Position numbers and translations under genes: made by a program
The notes under the pieces: model-generated
Database searches by the model: none
The model's input: the letters and a program-made list of their open reading frames with translations, nothing else
Told to the model about the DNA's origin: nothing
In this document: positions 7,986 through 14,943 of the stretch, one piece after another
Position numbering within the stretch: position 1 is the first letter of the stretch
How the letters are laid out: each line of letters starts with the position of its first letter
Origin: an uncultured Desulfovibrio sp.
GTDB lineage: Bacteria; Desulfobacterota; Desulfovibrionia; Desulfovibrionales; Desulfovibrionaceae
DNA length: 23,496 nt
Assembly (NCBI GenBank): GCA_937926875.1
Contig: CALBAX010000066.1
Span: 1 to 23,496 of the forward strand
Direction: 5' to 3'

Positions 7986-8978
7986 ATGTCAAAAGTCGTC
8001 ATCATCACTACCGGCGGCACCATCGCCATGCAGCATGACAGCGTGACCGGCGCGGCCGTGCCCGCTGTCAGCGGTGCGGACCTCGTCCGGGCCATCCCCG
8101 GCCTGGGCAGCGTCTGCGATCTGGAAGTGCGCGAGTTCGACAACCTGCCGAGCCCGGCCATCACCCCCGATCACATGTTCCGCCTGGCCGCCATGGTCCG
8201 GTGGTATCTGTCCATGGACGACGTCAGCGGCGTCGTCATCACCCACGGCACGGACAGCCTGGAAGAAAGCGCCTACTTCCTGGACCTTTCCCTGGAAGGT
8301 CACAAGCCTGTCTGTTTCACGGCAGCCATGCGCTCCGGTGACGAGCTCAGCCCCGACGGGCCGCGCAACATCCTGGCGGCCGTGCGTGTGGCGGCCTCAC
8401 GCTCGGCCCGCAACATGGGCAGCCTCGTGGTCATGAACGAACAGATCCACGCCGCCCGCGAAGTCACCAAGACCCACGCCGCCAATGTGGCCACCTTCCA
8501 GTCCCCCTGGTGGGGCCCCCTGGGCGTGGTGGACGGCGACAGGGTCATCTTCCGCAGGGCCCAGCTGGGCCGTCAGACCTTTTTGCCCCACAGCCTGTGC
8601 AAAAAAGTCGACCTCATCAAGCTGGTCACCGGCTCCGACGCAGCCTATCTGGACTTTGCCATCTCGCGCGGTGTGGACGGCATCGTGGTGGAAAGCTTCG
8701 GCCGCGGCAACGTGCCGCCCTATGTCATCCCCGGTATCGCGCGCGCCCTGGAAAAAGGGATCATCGTGGTCAACGCCACCCGCACGGGCGGCCGCGTGCT
8801 GGACGAATACGGCTACGAAGGCGGCATGCTGCAACAGCACAAGATGGGCGTCGTCATGGCCGGGGAACTGAGCGCCGCCAAGGCCCGCCTCAAACTGATG
8901 CTCATCCTCAGCCAGTACGGCCCCGACGGTCGTCCCGACCCCGCGGAAGTGGCCCGGTATTTCGAACACAGCATGTAG
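7986..8978 (+). CDS. L-asparaginase (asparaginase/glutaminase family)
   Basis: Hydrolyses L-asparagine to aspartate and ammonia. The 330-residue protein carries both active-site signatures: TTGGTIA with Thr12, and THGTDSLEE with Thr89 and Asp90. Lys162 lies in EVTKTHAANVATF. These are the same numbers as the catalytic Thr12, Thr89, Asp90 and Lys162 of mature E. coli asparaginase II, so the fold and triads look intact. No signal peptide precedes the first beta-strand (MSKVVIITTGG), so a cytoplasmic location is inferred, unlike the periplasmic type II enzymes. The start is the only Met before the first strand; its ribosome site is poor (GGA only). It stands alone: divergent from the GGDEF-EAL gene and convergent with the FmdE-like gene. 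Aspartate released could feed fumarate metabolism, but nothing nearby shows this. Glutaminase activity cannot be excluded. Confidence 0.93.
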   Translation: MSKVVIITTGGTIAMQHDSVTGAAVPAVSGADLVRAIPGLGSVCDLEVREFDNLPSPAITPDHMFRLAAMVRWYLSMDDVSGVVITHGTDSLEESAYFLDLSLEGHKPVCFTAAMRSGDELSPDGPRNILAAVRVAASRSARNMGSLVVMNEQIHAAREVTKTHAANVATFQSPWWGPLGVVDGDRVIFRRAQLGRQTFLPHSLCKKVDLIKLVTGSDAAYLDFAISRGVDGIVVESFGRGNVPPYVIPGIARALEKGIIVVNATRTGGRVLDEYGYEGGMLQQHKMGVVMAGELSAAKARLKLMLILSQYGPDGRPDPAEVARYFEHSM

Positions 8979-9074
8979 GAGGCGACTCCGGAAAGATAGC
9001 GGCCGGCAGGACAGACCCGGCAAGGCGGCTTCCCGCCGCACCGGCATGTGACCGCAGACCGCGATACGAAAAAA

Positions 9075-9100
9075 GGACGCCGGAGACATTTCCGGCGTCC
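9075..9100. terminator. Intrinsic terminator between asparaginase and FmdE-like genes
   Basis: Perfect 10-bp arms GGACGCCGGA/TCCGGCGTCC with a six-base loop. The minus strand has six T's directly after the stem, so it mainly ends the FmdE-like gene. On the plus strand the tail is TTCCTTC, weaker but usable for the asparaginase transcript. Confidence 0.85.
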
Positions 9101-9131
9101 TTCCTTCAAGTTGACCGCAGGCAAGGCCGGC

Positions 9132-9743
9132 TCAGGCACGGCGGGCACAGTCCGCGCACAGGCGCCGGCCGTCCATGTCCACGGCACGGGCCATCAGGAC
9201 TTCCTCACCACAAGCGGGGCAGACCAGCACAGGCAGACGGCGCACAGGCTGGGGCAGCTCGCCTTCCGGCTCGGACATCCGGAAAAGGTCTTCGAACGGC
9301 GCGGATAGTATATGATCCATCTCCTTGCGCCGCAGCCGGACCATCTCGATCTCCAGCTTGGTACGGATCCATTCCGAAAGATTCTGGGCCGTCAGTTCCT
9401 TTTTGATGACCGCCATGCGCCGGGTAGTCTCGTCATCCCGGACTTTCTCCACGATACGGACTTTTTTCCCGTCACTGCGACGCACGAAGATGAAAGCCGT
9501 CTTGCCGACATCACGGCACAGCAGGTTGCCCTTGCCCAGCGTGCAGCCCAGGAGGACCTGGATGGCATCCACCGCACAGGTCTCCCCTTCGCTGATGGCC
9601 AGCAGGCCGTCCTCCGCGCTCCCCATGTTCTCGCGGACCCACAGGGCCACGCGGATACCGCTGCTGACACTGGCACACCAGTGGCCATGGAAGGCCACGA
9701 CCTTGTCTATCAATTCCTGATCTATGCCCGGGGCGTACATCAT
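9132..9743 (-). CDS. FmdE family protein with C-terminal zinc ribbon
   Basis: 203 residues, cytoplasmic. The N-terminal domain (about 1-140) matches the FmdE family, named after subunit E of molybdenum formylmethanofuran dehydrogenase but common in bacteria that lack that enzyme. It has FHGHWC (18-23, where HGHxCPG is usual), C56AVD59AIQ, and LLGCTLGKGNL (64-74). The C-terminal end is a four-cysteine zinc ribbon, CPAC (175-178) and CADC (196-199). The biochemical role of such stand-alone proteins is not settled; metal or pterin-cofactor handling is often suggested. GGAG lies only 2 nt before the ATG at 9743 but 5 nt before a second ATG at 9740, so translation may start one codon later. The frame stays open far upstream, but that part is antisense to the sulfatase gene and is not coding. 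Neighbours give no pathway. Confidence 0.88.
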   Translation of the reverse strand: MMYAPGIDQELIDKVVAFHGHWCASVSSGIRVALWVRENMGSAEDGLLAISEGETCAVDAIQVLLGCTLGKGNLLCRDVGKTAFIFVRRSDGKKVRIVEKVRDDETTRRMAVIKKELTAQNLSEWIRTKLEIEMVRLRRKEMDHILSAPFEDLFRMSEPEGELPQPVRRLPVLVCPACGEEVLMARAVDMDGRRLCADCARRA

Positions 9744-9826
9744 GGCTCCTTTATTTTGCTGCACCCTCTCATAAAAAAGAACAAAACGCCATGCCCTGGG
9801 CAGGCCCGACGCGGCCCGGAATCCGC

Positions 9827-9855
9827 TTGCATTCGGCCGGGCCGGGCGCGATACT
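9827..9855 (+). promoter_or_regulatory. Candidate sigma-70 promoter for the alkylsulfatase gene
   Basis: TTGCAT, 17 nt, GATACT. Only 3/6 and 4/6 matches to consensus, but the spacing is ideal and it lies in the divergent gap about 108 nt before the ATG. Weak evidence by eye. Confidence 0.3.
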
Positions 9856-9962
9856 GCCAAAAGACCCGGCAGCGACGACCTGCCCCGGGCCGGAATCTTT
9901 CCGGAGGCCCGCCTTCCTGTGGCGACGCCTCTCTCCGAGCATAGCCCTGATGGAGGGAACAC

Positions 9963-11981
9963 ATGTATAGATTGCTGACCTCGGCCCTGTGCGCCGCCCT
10001 GCTGTCCTGCGGCCCCGGCCTTGCCTGGGCGGCTCCTGCCGCCGATGCCGCGGACATGAGCAAACCGGCCACGGAGCATACCCGTGCCGTCCTCGCCGCC
10101 ATGAGCAAAGAAGTGGACTTTGCCGACCGCCAGGATTTTCAGGACGCCCAGCGCGGCTTTCTGGCCCCTCTGCCGGACAGGGGCCGCATCCTCAACGCCG
10201 CCGGTCGCGAGACCTGGGATCTTGCCCCCTATGATTTCCTGGCCCCGGCCATGAGCCGTGACTTCCCGCCGTCGGTCATCATGCCCACCCCGGCGCCGGA
10301 CACGGTCAATCCTTCCCTGTGGCGGCAAAGCCAGCTGGTGCTGCGCGACGGCCTTTACAAGGTCGTGGACCGCCTCTACCAGATCCGCAATGCCGACCTT
10401 TCCAACATGACCATCATCGAGGGCGACAGCGGCATCATCGTGGTCGATCCCCTCATCTCCGCCGAGAACGCCGCGGCGGCCCTCAAGCTCTATTATGCCC
10501 ACAGGCCGCACAAACCGGTCGTGGCCGTCATCTATTCCCACAGCCATGTGGACCATTACGGCGGCGTGCACGGCGTGGTGGATGAAAAGGACGTGGCCGC
10601 CGGCAAGGTGCAGGTCATCGCGCCCAAGGGCTTCATGGAAGCGGCCGTGGCCGAAAACGTGCTGGCCGGCAATGCCATGGGCCGCCGGGCCCAGTACATG
10701 TACGGCTCCCTGCTGCCGCCCTCGCCGCGCGGTCATGTGGGCGCCGGACTGGGGCTGGCCACCTCGCGCGGTACGTCGGGCCTGCTGGGCCCCACCCGCC
10801 TCATCGAAAAGGACGGCGAGACCCTGCGGCTGGACGGCCTGACCTTCATCTTCCAGATGGCACCCAACACCGAGGCCCCGGCGGAGATGCACTGGTACAT
10901 CCCCGAGCTCAAGGCCCTGACCGCCGCCGAGAACTGCACCCACACCATGCACAACCTCTACACCCTGCGCGGAGCCAAGGCTCGCGACCCCCTGTGCTGG
11001 AGCCGGGCCCTGGACGAGAGCCTGCAACGCTGGGGCGGCGAAGCGGAAGTCCTGTACAGCATGCACCACTGGCCCGTCTGGGGAGCGGAACGGGTGCGTA
11101 CCGAGCTGGGCCTGATGCGGGACCTGTACCGCTACATCAATGACCAGACCCTGCACCTGGCCAACAAGGGCCAGACCATGCTGGAGATCGCCGAGACCCT
11201 GCGCCTGCCCCCCGAACTGCAGCGGGTCTTCAGCCTGCGCGGCTATTACGGCAGCCTCAACCACAATGCCAAGGCCGTGTACAACTATTATCTGGGCTGG
11301 TTCGACGGCAACCCCGCGCACCTGCACATGCTGGCCCCGGTGGAGGCCGCCCGCAAGTATGTGGAATACATGGGCGGTGCCGACGCTGTCCTGAAGCGGG
11401 CCCGCAAGGACTTTGAGGCCGGACAGTACCGCTGGGTAGCCCAGGTGCTCGACCACGTGATCTTTGCCGAGCCGGACAACAAGGCCGCCCGCGAGCTGGC
11501 CGCCGATGCCCTGGAACAGCTGGGCTATCAGGCCGAAAGCGCCCCCTGGCGCAACTTTTACCTGAGCGGTGCCCGTGACCTGCGGGGCCTGCCGCCCGCC
11601 ATGCCCGCCAATGACGCCAGCCCCGTCAACACCCAGGCCCGGGCCATGCCCGCGGCCCTGTACTTCGACTATCTGGGCGTGCGTCTGGATGGGGTCCGGG
11701 CCCAGGGCAAGACGCTGGATCTGCTCATCCGCCTGACAGACGCGCAGGAAGGCTGGGAACTGCATCTGGCCAACAGCGTGCTCACGGCCCACAGGGCGGA
11801 CCGGGACCGTCGCGCGCCCCTGCTGACCTGCACCCGCCTGCAGATGATGGCCCTGTTCGAAGGCCGCCTGACGCCTGAACAGGCCGTGCAGCAGGGACTG
11901 CTCCAGAACGCCGCACCGGTGAAGGAACTGCTCTCCCTGCTGGACAGCTTCCGTCCCGATTTCCGGCTTGTGCTGCCCTGA
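9963..11981 (+). CDS. Exported alkylsulfatase, SdsA1/BDS1-type metallo-beta-lactamase-fold sulfatase
   Basis: Class III sulfatase that hydrolyses primary alkyl sulfates such as dodecyl sulfate to alcohol and sulfate. A signal peptide is visible (residues 1-23, cleavage after AWA); LLSC at 13-16 is a poor alternative lipobox, so periplasm is most likely. The binuclear zinc site is complete: H193, H195, D197, H198 in HSHVDHYGG, E304 in NTEAPAEMH, E323 in AENCTHTMHNLYTLRG and H368 in SMHHWP. All seven lie at a constant +24 offset from the SdsA1 ligands as I recall them. A helical dimerisation domain (NYYLGWFDGNPAHL) and a C-terminal SCP2-like domain (about 545-672) follow, giving 672 residues, the normal family length. 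The start is supported by GGAGG at 9952-9956 with 6 nt spacing. No dedicated regulator or transporter is adjacent. Confidence 0.92.
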   Translation: MYRLLTSALCAALLSCGPGLAWAAPAADAADMSKPATEHTRAVLAAMSKEVDFADRQDFQDAQRGFLAPLPDRGRILNAAGRETWDLAPYDFLAPAMSRDFPPSVIMPTPAPDTVNPSLWRQSQLVLRDGLYKVVDRLYQIRNADLSNMTIIEGDSGIIVVDPLISAENAAAALKLYYAHRPHKPVVAVIYSHSHVDHYGGVHGVVDEKDVAAGKVQVIAPKGFMEAAVAENVLAGNAMGRRAQYMYGSLLPPSPRGHVGAGLGLATSRGTSGLLGPTRLIEKDGETLRLDGLTFIFQMAPNTEAPAEMHWYIPELKALTAAENCTHTMHNLYTLRGAKARDPLCWSRALDESLQRWGGEAEVLYSMHHWPVWGAERVRTELGLMRDLYRYINDQTLHLANKGQTMLEIAETLRLPPELQRVFSLRGYYGSLNHNAKAVYNYYLGWFDGNPAHLHMLAPVEAARKYVEYMGGADAVLKRARKDFEAGQYRWVAQVLDHVIFAEPDNKAARELAADALEQLGYQAESAPWRNFYLSGARDLRGLPPAMPANDASPVNTQARAMPAALYFDYLGVRLDGVRAQGKTLDLLIRLTDAQEGWELHLANSVLTAHRADRDRRAPLLTCTRLQMMALFEGRLTPEQAVQQGLLQNAAPVKELLSLLDSFRPDFRLVLP

Positions 11982-12004
11982 CCCGCATCCGCTGACGAAA
12001 AAAG

Positions 12005-12035
12005 AAGGAGGACGGTCGCAACGGTCGTCCTCCTT
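12005..12035. terminator. Bidirectional intrinsic terminator
   Basis: Arms AAGGAGGACG/CGTCCTCCTT (10 bp) surround an 11-base loop, followed by TTCC on the plus strand and CTTTTTTC on the minus strand. It sits between the convergent sulfatase and 4Fe-4S membrane protein genes, 24 nt after the sulfatase stop. Confidence 0.8.
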
Positions 12036-12094
12036 TTCCATTCGCGGGGGAAGGTCACAGGGGCCTCACGGGCTTTGCCGGGCCCATCAGGGCA

Positions 12095-13459
12095 TCAGAC
12101 ACGTCCCATGAAGAGGAAGAGCGTATGCAGGACGCTCAGCGAACAGAGCAGCGCCTGCTCTCCCCATGCCCCTCCCTGCCCCCAGCACCGGATCTCCAGG
12201 GCCCCCTGACGGCAGACGGCCATGCAGTCCCGGCACAGGGTGCAACGCCAGTCCGGGCCAGCGGCCTTGCCGGGCCCGTCCAGCCGCAGGGCGCCGTAAC
12301 GGCAGGCCCTCGCGCAGGCCCCGCATCCCGTGCAGCGCCCGTTCCGGCGCAGACGCCACGGGGACAGACGCGCCAGCAGGTTGGCCGTCAACCCCAGCGG
12401 ACAGATGCCGCAACAGTACATCGGGATGCCCAGTCGCCGGCTCAGCCAGAGGGCACAAGGCAACAGGGCCAGCCCCAGCGCAAGGGCAAGGACCAGGGCC
12501 CAGGGCCACGGCACCCCGGCAAGGCGCAGGCCCAGGGGCAGGAGCAGGCTCACGGCCAGCAGGCCCCAGCGGGCCTTGCGCCAGGCCGCGGGCACGCCCC
12601 GGCCTCTGCGGGGCCCGGCATCCGCCGCCCGGGCATCCCAGACGCCCAGATAGCATAGATGGCTGCACCAGGCACTGCCCGCCAGCAGCAGCGAGACCGC
12701 GAACAGCCCGGGCATGAAGAGCGAGCCCCCGCCCCGGTACAGCGGCCCGGAGAGGATGAGCCCCGGCACGGGCAGGTGCGGCACGCCCTGCAAAAGGAAC
12801 AGGCTGTGCAGGAAAAGCCCCGCCAGCAGCTGTCCAAAAAACACGCAGGAGAACAGCAGCCAGATGCGCCGCCGCCATAGCGGGGCCCGCCGCCTGTCCG
12901 CGAGCCAGCCGTAGACGAGGCCCGCCCACAGGCCGGCCGGCAGGGCCTGCACCGCTCCCCAGCCCGGCATGAGCCGGTGCAGCAGCAACAGCTCAGGCCG
13001 CAGCCCGTCCAGCAGCAACAGCAGGGCCGAGACCAGCAGGCAGGCCAGTGCCTGGGCACGGGGGCCGGGAGCCTCGTCCCTGCGGCAGGCGCGACTGCGC
13101 AGGACTGCGGCGGCCAGCAGGGTCAGCGCGGCCACCGCACCCAGTATGCAGACCATCCTCAGCCAGTCCTGGCCCAGTTGCAGACGCCAGCGGGCCAGGG
13201 CCAGCGTCGTCATGCCCCACTCCACGCCCAGCCCCAGCAGGAAGACCGCGGCACTGCGCCGCAGCCAGGCCACCGGCCGCCAGAGCAGCCCGGCCCAGAC
13301 CAGGCAAACGCAAGAAAGGCCCTGTTGCCCGCTGCGGAAAAAATGGGCTGCTCCCAGCACGAAGGCCAGCGAGGCCCCCGCCAGAGCCGCGCGGCCCTGC
13401 CATCTCCCCGTTTGGGGACAGGGCCGGGGCGTTGCCGCTGCCTGCACGATACTGTCCAT
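12095..13459 (-). CDS. Polytopic membrane 4Fe-4S protein (NapH/polyferredoxin-like)
   Basis: 454 residues with about nine or ten hydrophobic helices and a cytoplasmic C-terminal dicluster ferredoxin domain. Visible in order: six or seven helices in the N-terminal half, a CSHLC segment at the end of a helix, two more helices, CCGICPLG, then two ferredoxin signatures, CTGCGACARAC and CTLCRDCMAVC. The CxxxC/CxxxCP pair after helices resembles NapH, NosR and CcoG quinol-linked electron-transfer proteins, but those have fewer N-terminal helices. A role in passing electrons between quinone and a soluble or periplasmic partner is inferred; no partner gene is adjacent. The ATG at 13459 is chosen because GGAGGAGAGG lies right before it; longer in-frame starts up to 13570 add a polar stretch with poor ribosome sites. 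Confidence 0.8.
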   Translation of the reverse strand: MDSIVQAAATPRPCPQTGRWQGRAALAGASLAFVLGAAHFFRSGQQGLSCVCLVWAGLLWRPVAWLRRSAAVFLLGLGVEWGMTTLALARWRLQLGQDWLRMVCILGAVAALTLLAAAVLRSRACRRDEAPGPRAQALACLLVSALLLLLDGLRPELLLLHRLMPGWGAVQALPAGLWAGLVYGWLADRRRAPLWRRRIWLLFSCVFFGQLLAGLFLHSLFLLQGVPHLPVPGLILSGPLYRGGGSLFMPGLFAVSLLLAGSAWCSHLCYLGVWDARAADAGPRRGRGVPAAWRKARWGLLAVSLLLPLGLRLAGVPWPWALVLALALGLALLPCALWLSRRLGIPMYCCGICPLGLTANLLARLSPWRLRRNGRCTGCGACARACRYGALRLDGPGKAAGPDWRCTLCRDCMAVCRQGALEIRCWGQGGAWGEQALLCSLSVLHTLFLFMGRV

Positions 13460-13800
13460 CCTCTCCTCCTGCATGCTTCCCCGTCTGCGATCGGGACGGC
13501 CTGTCTGCCGTTCGCCCGTGTTCATGTCCCTCATGGTCCCACCAGTGGCAAGACAGGCCCATCTTGCCACAGTTCCCGCCTCCAGGCTGTGCCCGCAGCC
13601 ACACGACCGCGTACAACCTGCTTTTCAGGAAAAAATATGTGGGGACGAGATGGTGACAAAATGCCCCGTACAGCAGCGGACAGCATACTTAATTCCGCAA
13701 AATGGAACGATGGTCTGGTATCTCCCTTCGGGACGCCGGAGCGCATGCGTACCCGCAGGCATCCTCCCCGCCATCTGTCACCTGAAAGCAAGGAGGCTCC
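13460..13800. other. Divergent intergenic region, 341 nt
   Basis: Separates the 4Fe-4S membrane protein gene and the ADP-ribosylglycohydrolase gene. It holds a minus-strand promoter candidate (13632-13659), the only AT-richer patch (about 13620-13710), and an AGGAGG (13791-13796) for the gene at 13801. I found no credible plus-strand promoter, no RNA gene and no coding frame with family similarity. Confidence 0.6.
13632..13659 (-). promoter_or_regulatory. Candidate sigma-70 promoter for the 4Fe-4S membrane protein gene
   Basis: Read on the minus strand: TTGTCA (5/6), 16-nt spacer, TATTTT (4/6). It lies in the AT-richer centre of the divergent gap and predicts a leader of about 165 nt to the ATG at 13459, or about 55 nt if the longer start at 13570 were used. 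Confidence 0.4.
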
Positions 13801-14817
13801 ATGCCCAGCCATACCGATCCTATGTTCGACCGTGCCGCCGGTTGCCTCATGGGCCAGATCGCCGGGGATTCCCTGGGAGCTCTGGTGGAATTCTGTTCCC
13901 CGGCCACCATCCGCGAACGCTATCCCGACGGTCCCCGTCTGCTGGAAGACGGCGGCACCTGGGACATCCTGGCCGGACAACCCACGGACGACTCGGAAAT
14001 GGCCCTCATGCTGGCCCGCCTGCTGGCCGGGGCCGTGGGATACGATGCCGAAGACGCCCGCCGCCGTTACCTCTTCTGGCTGGAAAGCCGGCCTTTCGAC
14101 ATGGGCCGGACCATCGCCGTTGGCCTGAGCGGGCATCCCGACCCGGACAGCCAGGCCAACGGCGCCCTCATGCGCGTGAGCCCGCTGGGCATCTTCGGCG
14201 CCACCCGCCACTGGCAGGACGTGGCCCGCTGGGCACAGCAGGATGCCGCCCTGACCCATGCCCATCCGGTCTGCCGGCAGGCCAATGCCCTGTATGCCTG
14301 CCTCATCGCGCAGGCCATCCGCAGCGGCGATCCTCCCCGGGACCTGTATGCCTGGCTGCTCAGGCTCGCCCGGCGACAAGCGCTGGAGCCCTGCCTGCAC
14401 GAGGTGCTGGAGCTGGCCCCGCACGAACCGCCTGCGGATTATGTACACAAGATGGGCTGGGTCCGCATCGCCCTGCACAATGCCCTGTGGCAACTGCTGC
14501 ACGCGCCGACGCTGGAAGAAGGCGTGGTGGATACCGTGCGGCGCGGCGGTGATACGGACACCAACGCTGCCATCTGCGGGGCCCTGCTGGGGGCCGTGCA
14601 CGGTCTGGGGGCCATCCCGGCGCAATGGCGGCACACCATCCTTGCCTGCCGCCCGCAGGCCGGTCGCCCGGGCGTGCACCATCCTCGCCCGGACTGCTTT
14701 TGGCCCGTCGATGTACTGGATCTTGTCCCGCGCCTGCTGGAAGACCGCCGCGATTTCCGCTGGGAACGCTTCTGCTCCACGGAAGACGACCTGCCCACGC
14801 TCATCCGCAAGTCCTGA
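13801..14817 (+). CDS. ADP-ribosylglycohydrolase family protein (DraG/ARH-like)
   Basis: 338 residues, cytoplasmic, all-helical family that removes ADP-ribose from proteins, nucleic acids or small molecules using two metal ions. The N-terminal GCLMGQIAGDSLGA helix (14-27), the metal-binding PTDDSE motif (61-66; D63, D64) and the C-terminal GGDTDTNAA motif (249-257; D251, D253) are all present, so the magnesium or manganese site is complete. AGGAGG at 13791-13796 with 4 nt spacing supports the start. No ADP-ribosyltransferase such as DraT, no nitrogenase gene and no toxin lies next to it, so the substrate is unknown. The alcohol dehydrogenase gene follows after 126 nt with its own promoter candidate, so this is probably a single-gene unit. 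Confidence 0.9.
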   Translation: MPSHTDPMFDRAAGCLMGQIAGDSLGALVEFCSPATIRERYPDGPRLLEDGGTWDILAGQPTDDSEMALMLARLLAGAVGYDAEDARRRYLFWLESRPFDMGRTIAVGLSGHPDPDSQANGALMRVSPLGIFGATRHWQDVARWAQQDAALTHAHPVCRQANALYACLIAQAIRSGDPPRDLYAWLLRLARRQALEPCLHEVLELAPHEPPADYVHKMGWVRIALHNALWQLLHAPTLEEGVVDTVRRGGDTDTNAAICGALLGAVHGLGAIPAQWRHTILACRPQAGRPGVHHPRPDCFWPVDVLDLVPRLLEDRRDFRWERFCSTEDDLPTLIRKS

Positions 14818-14874
14818 GACTGCGGAGCGGCCAGCGCCACGAGTAGCCCGCCGGAAAGGCAGGGAGGGGAATAC

Positions 14875-14903
14875 TTTACACACCGCCCAAAGCCCGCCAT
14901 AGT
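14875..14903 (+). promoter_or_regulatory. Probable sigma-70 promoter of the alcohol dehydrogenase gene
   Basis: TTTACA (5/6), exactly 17 nt, CATAGT (4/6). The expected transcription start is near 14910, inside the left arm of the inverted repeat at 14907-14929, giving a leader of only about 34 nt. Confidence 0.5.
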
Positions 14904-14906
14904 GGA

Positions 14907-14929
14907 CGGACATGACGGCTGCATGTCCG
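14907..14929. promoter_or_regulatory. Operator-like perfect inverted repeat
   Basis: CGGACATG, seven bases, CATGTCCG: an 8-bp perfect dyad between the -10 element and the GGAGG at 14935-14939. A site at the transcription start suits a dimeric repressor. As RNA it would be a stem just before the ribosome site, which is the main alternative. No regulator gene is adjacent. Confidence 0.5.
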
Positions 14930-14943
14930 CACAAGGAGGGCTT

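Noticed and set aside
7733..8164. N-terminal extension of the GGDEF-EAL protein
   Set aside because: It overlaps the divergent asparaginase start region and has no domain similarity; the PAS domain begins at 7732/7726.
9744..12041. Extension of the FmdE-like frame upstream to 969 codons
   Set aside because: The added part is antisense to the well-supported alkylsulfatase gene. A ribosome site and the FmdE N terminus define the start at 9743/9740.
13742..13749. CGCATGCG palindrome before the ADP-ribosylglycohydrolase gene
   Set aside because: Eight bases without flanking symmetry or promoter elements; expected by chance in GC-rich DNA.
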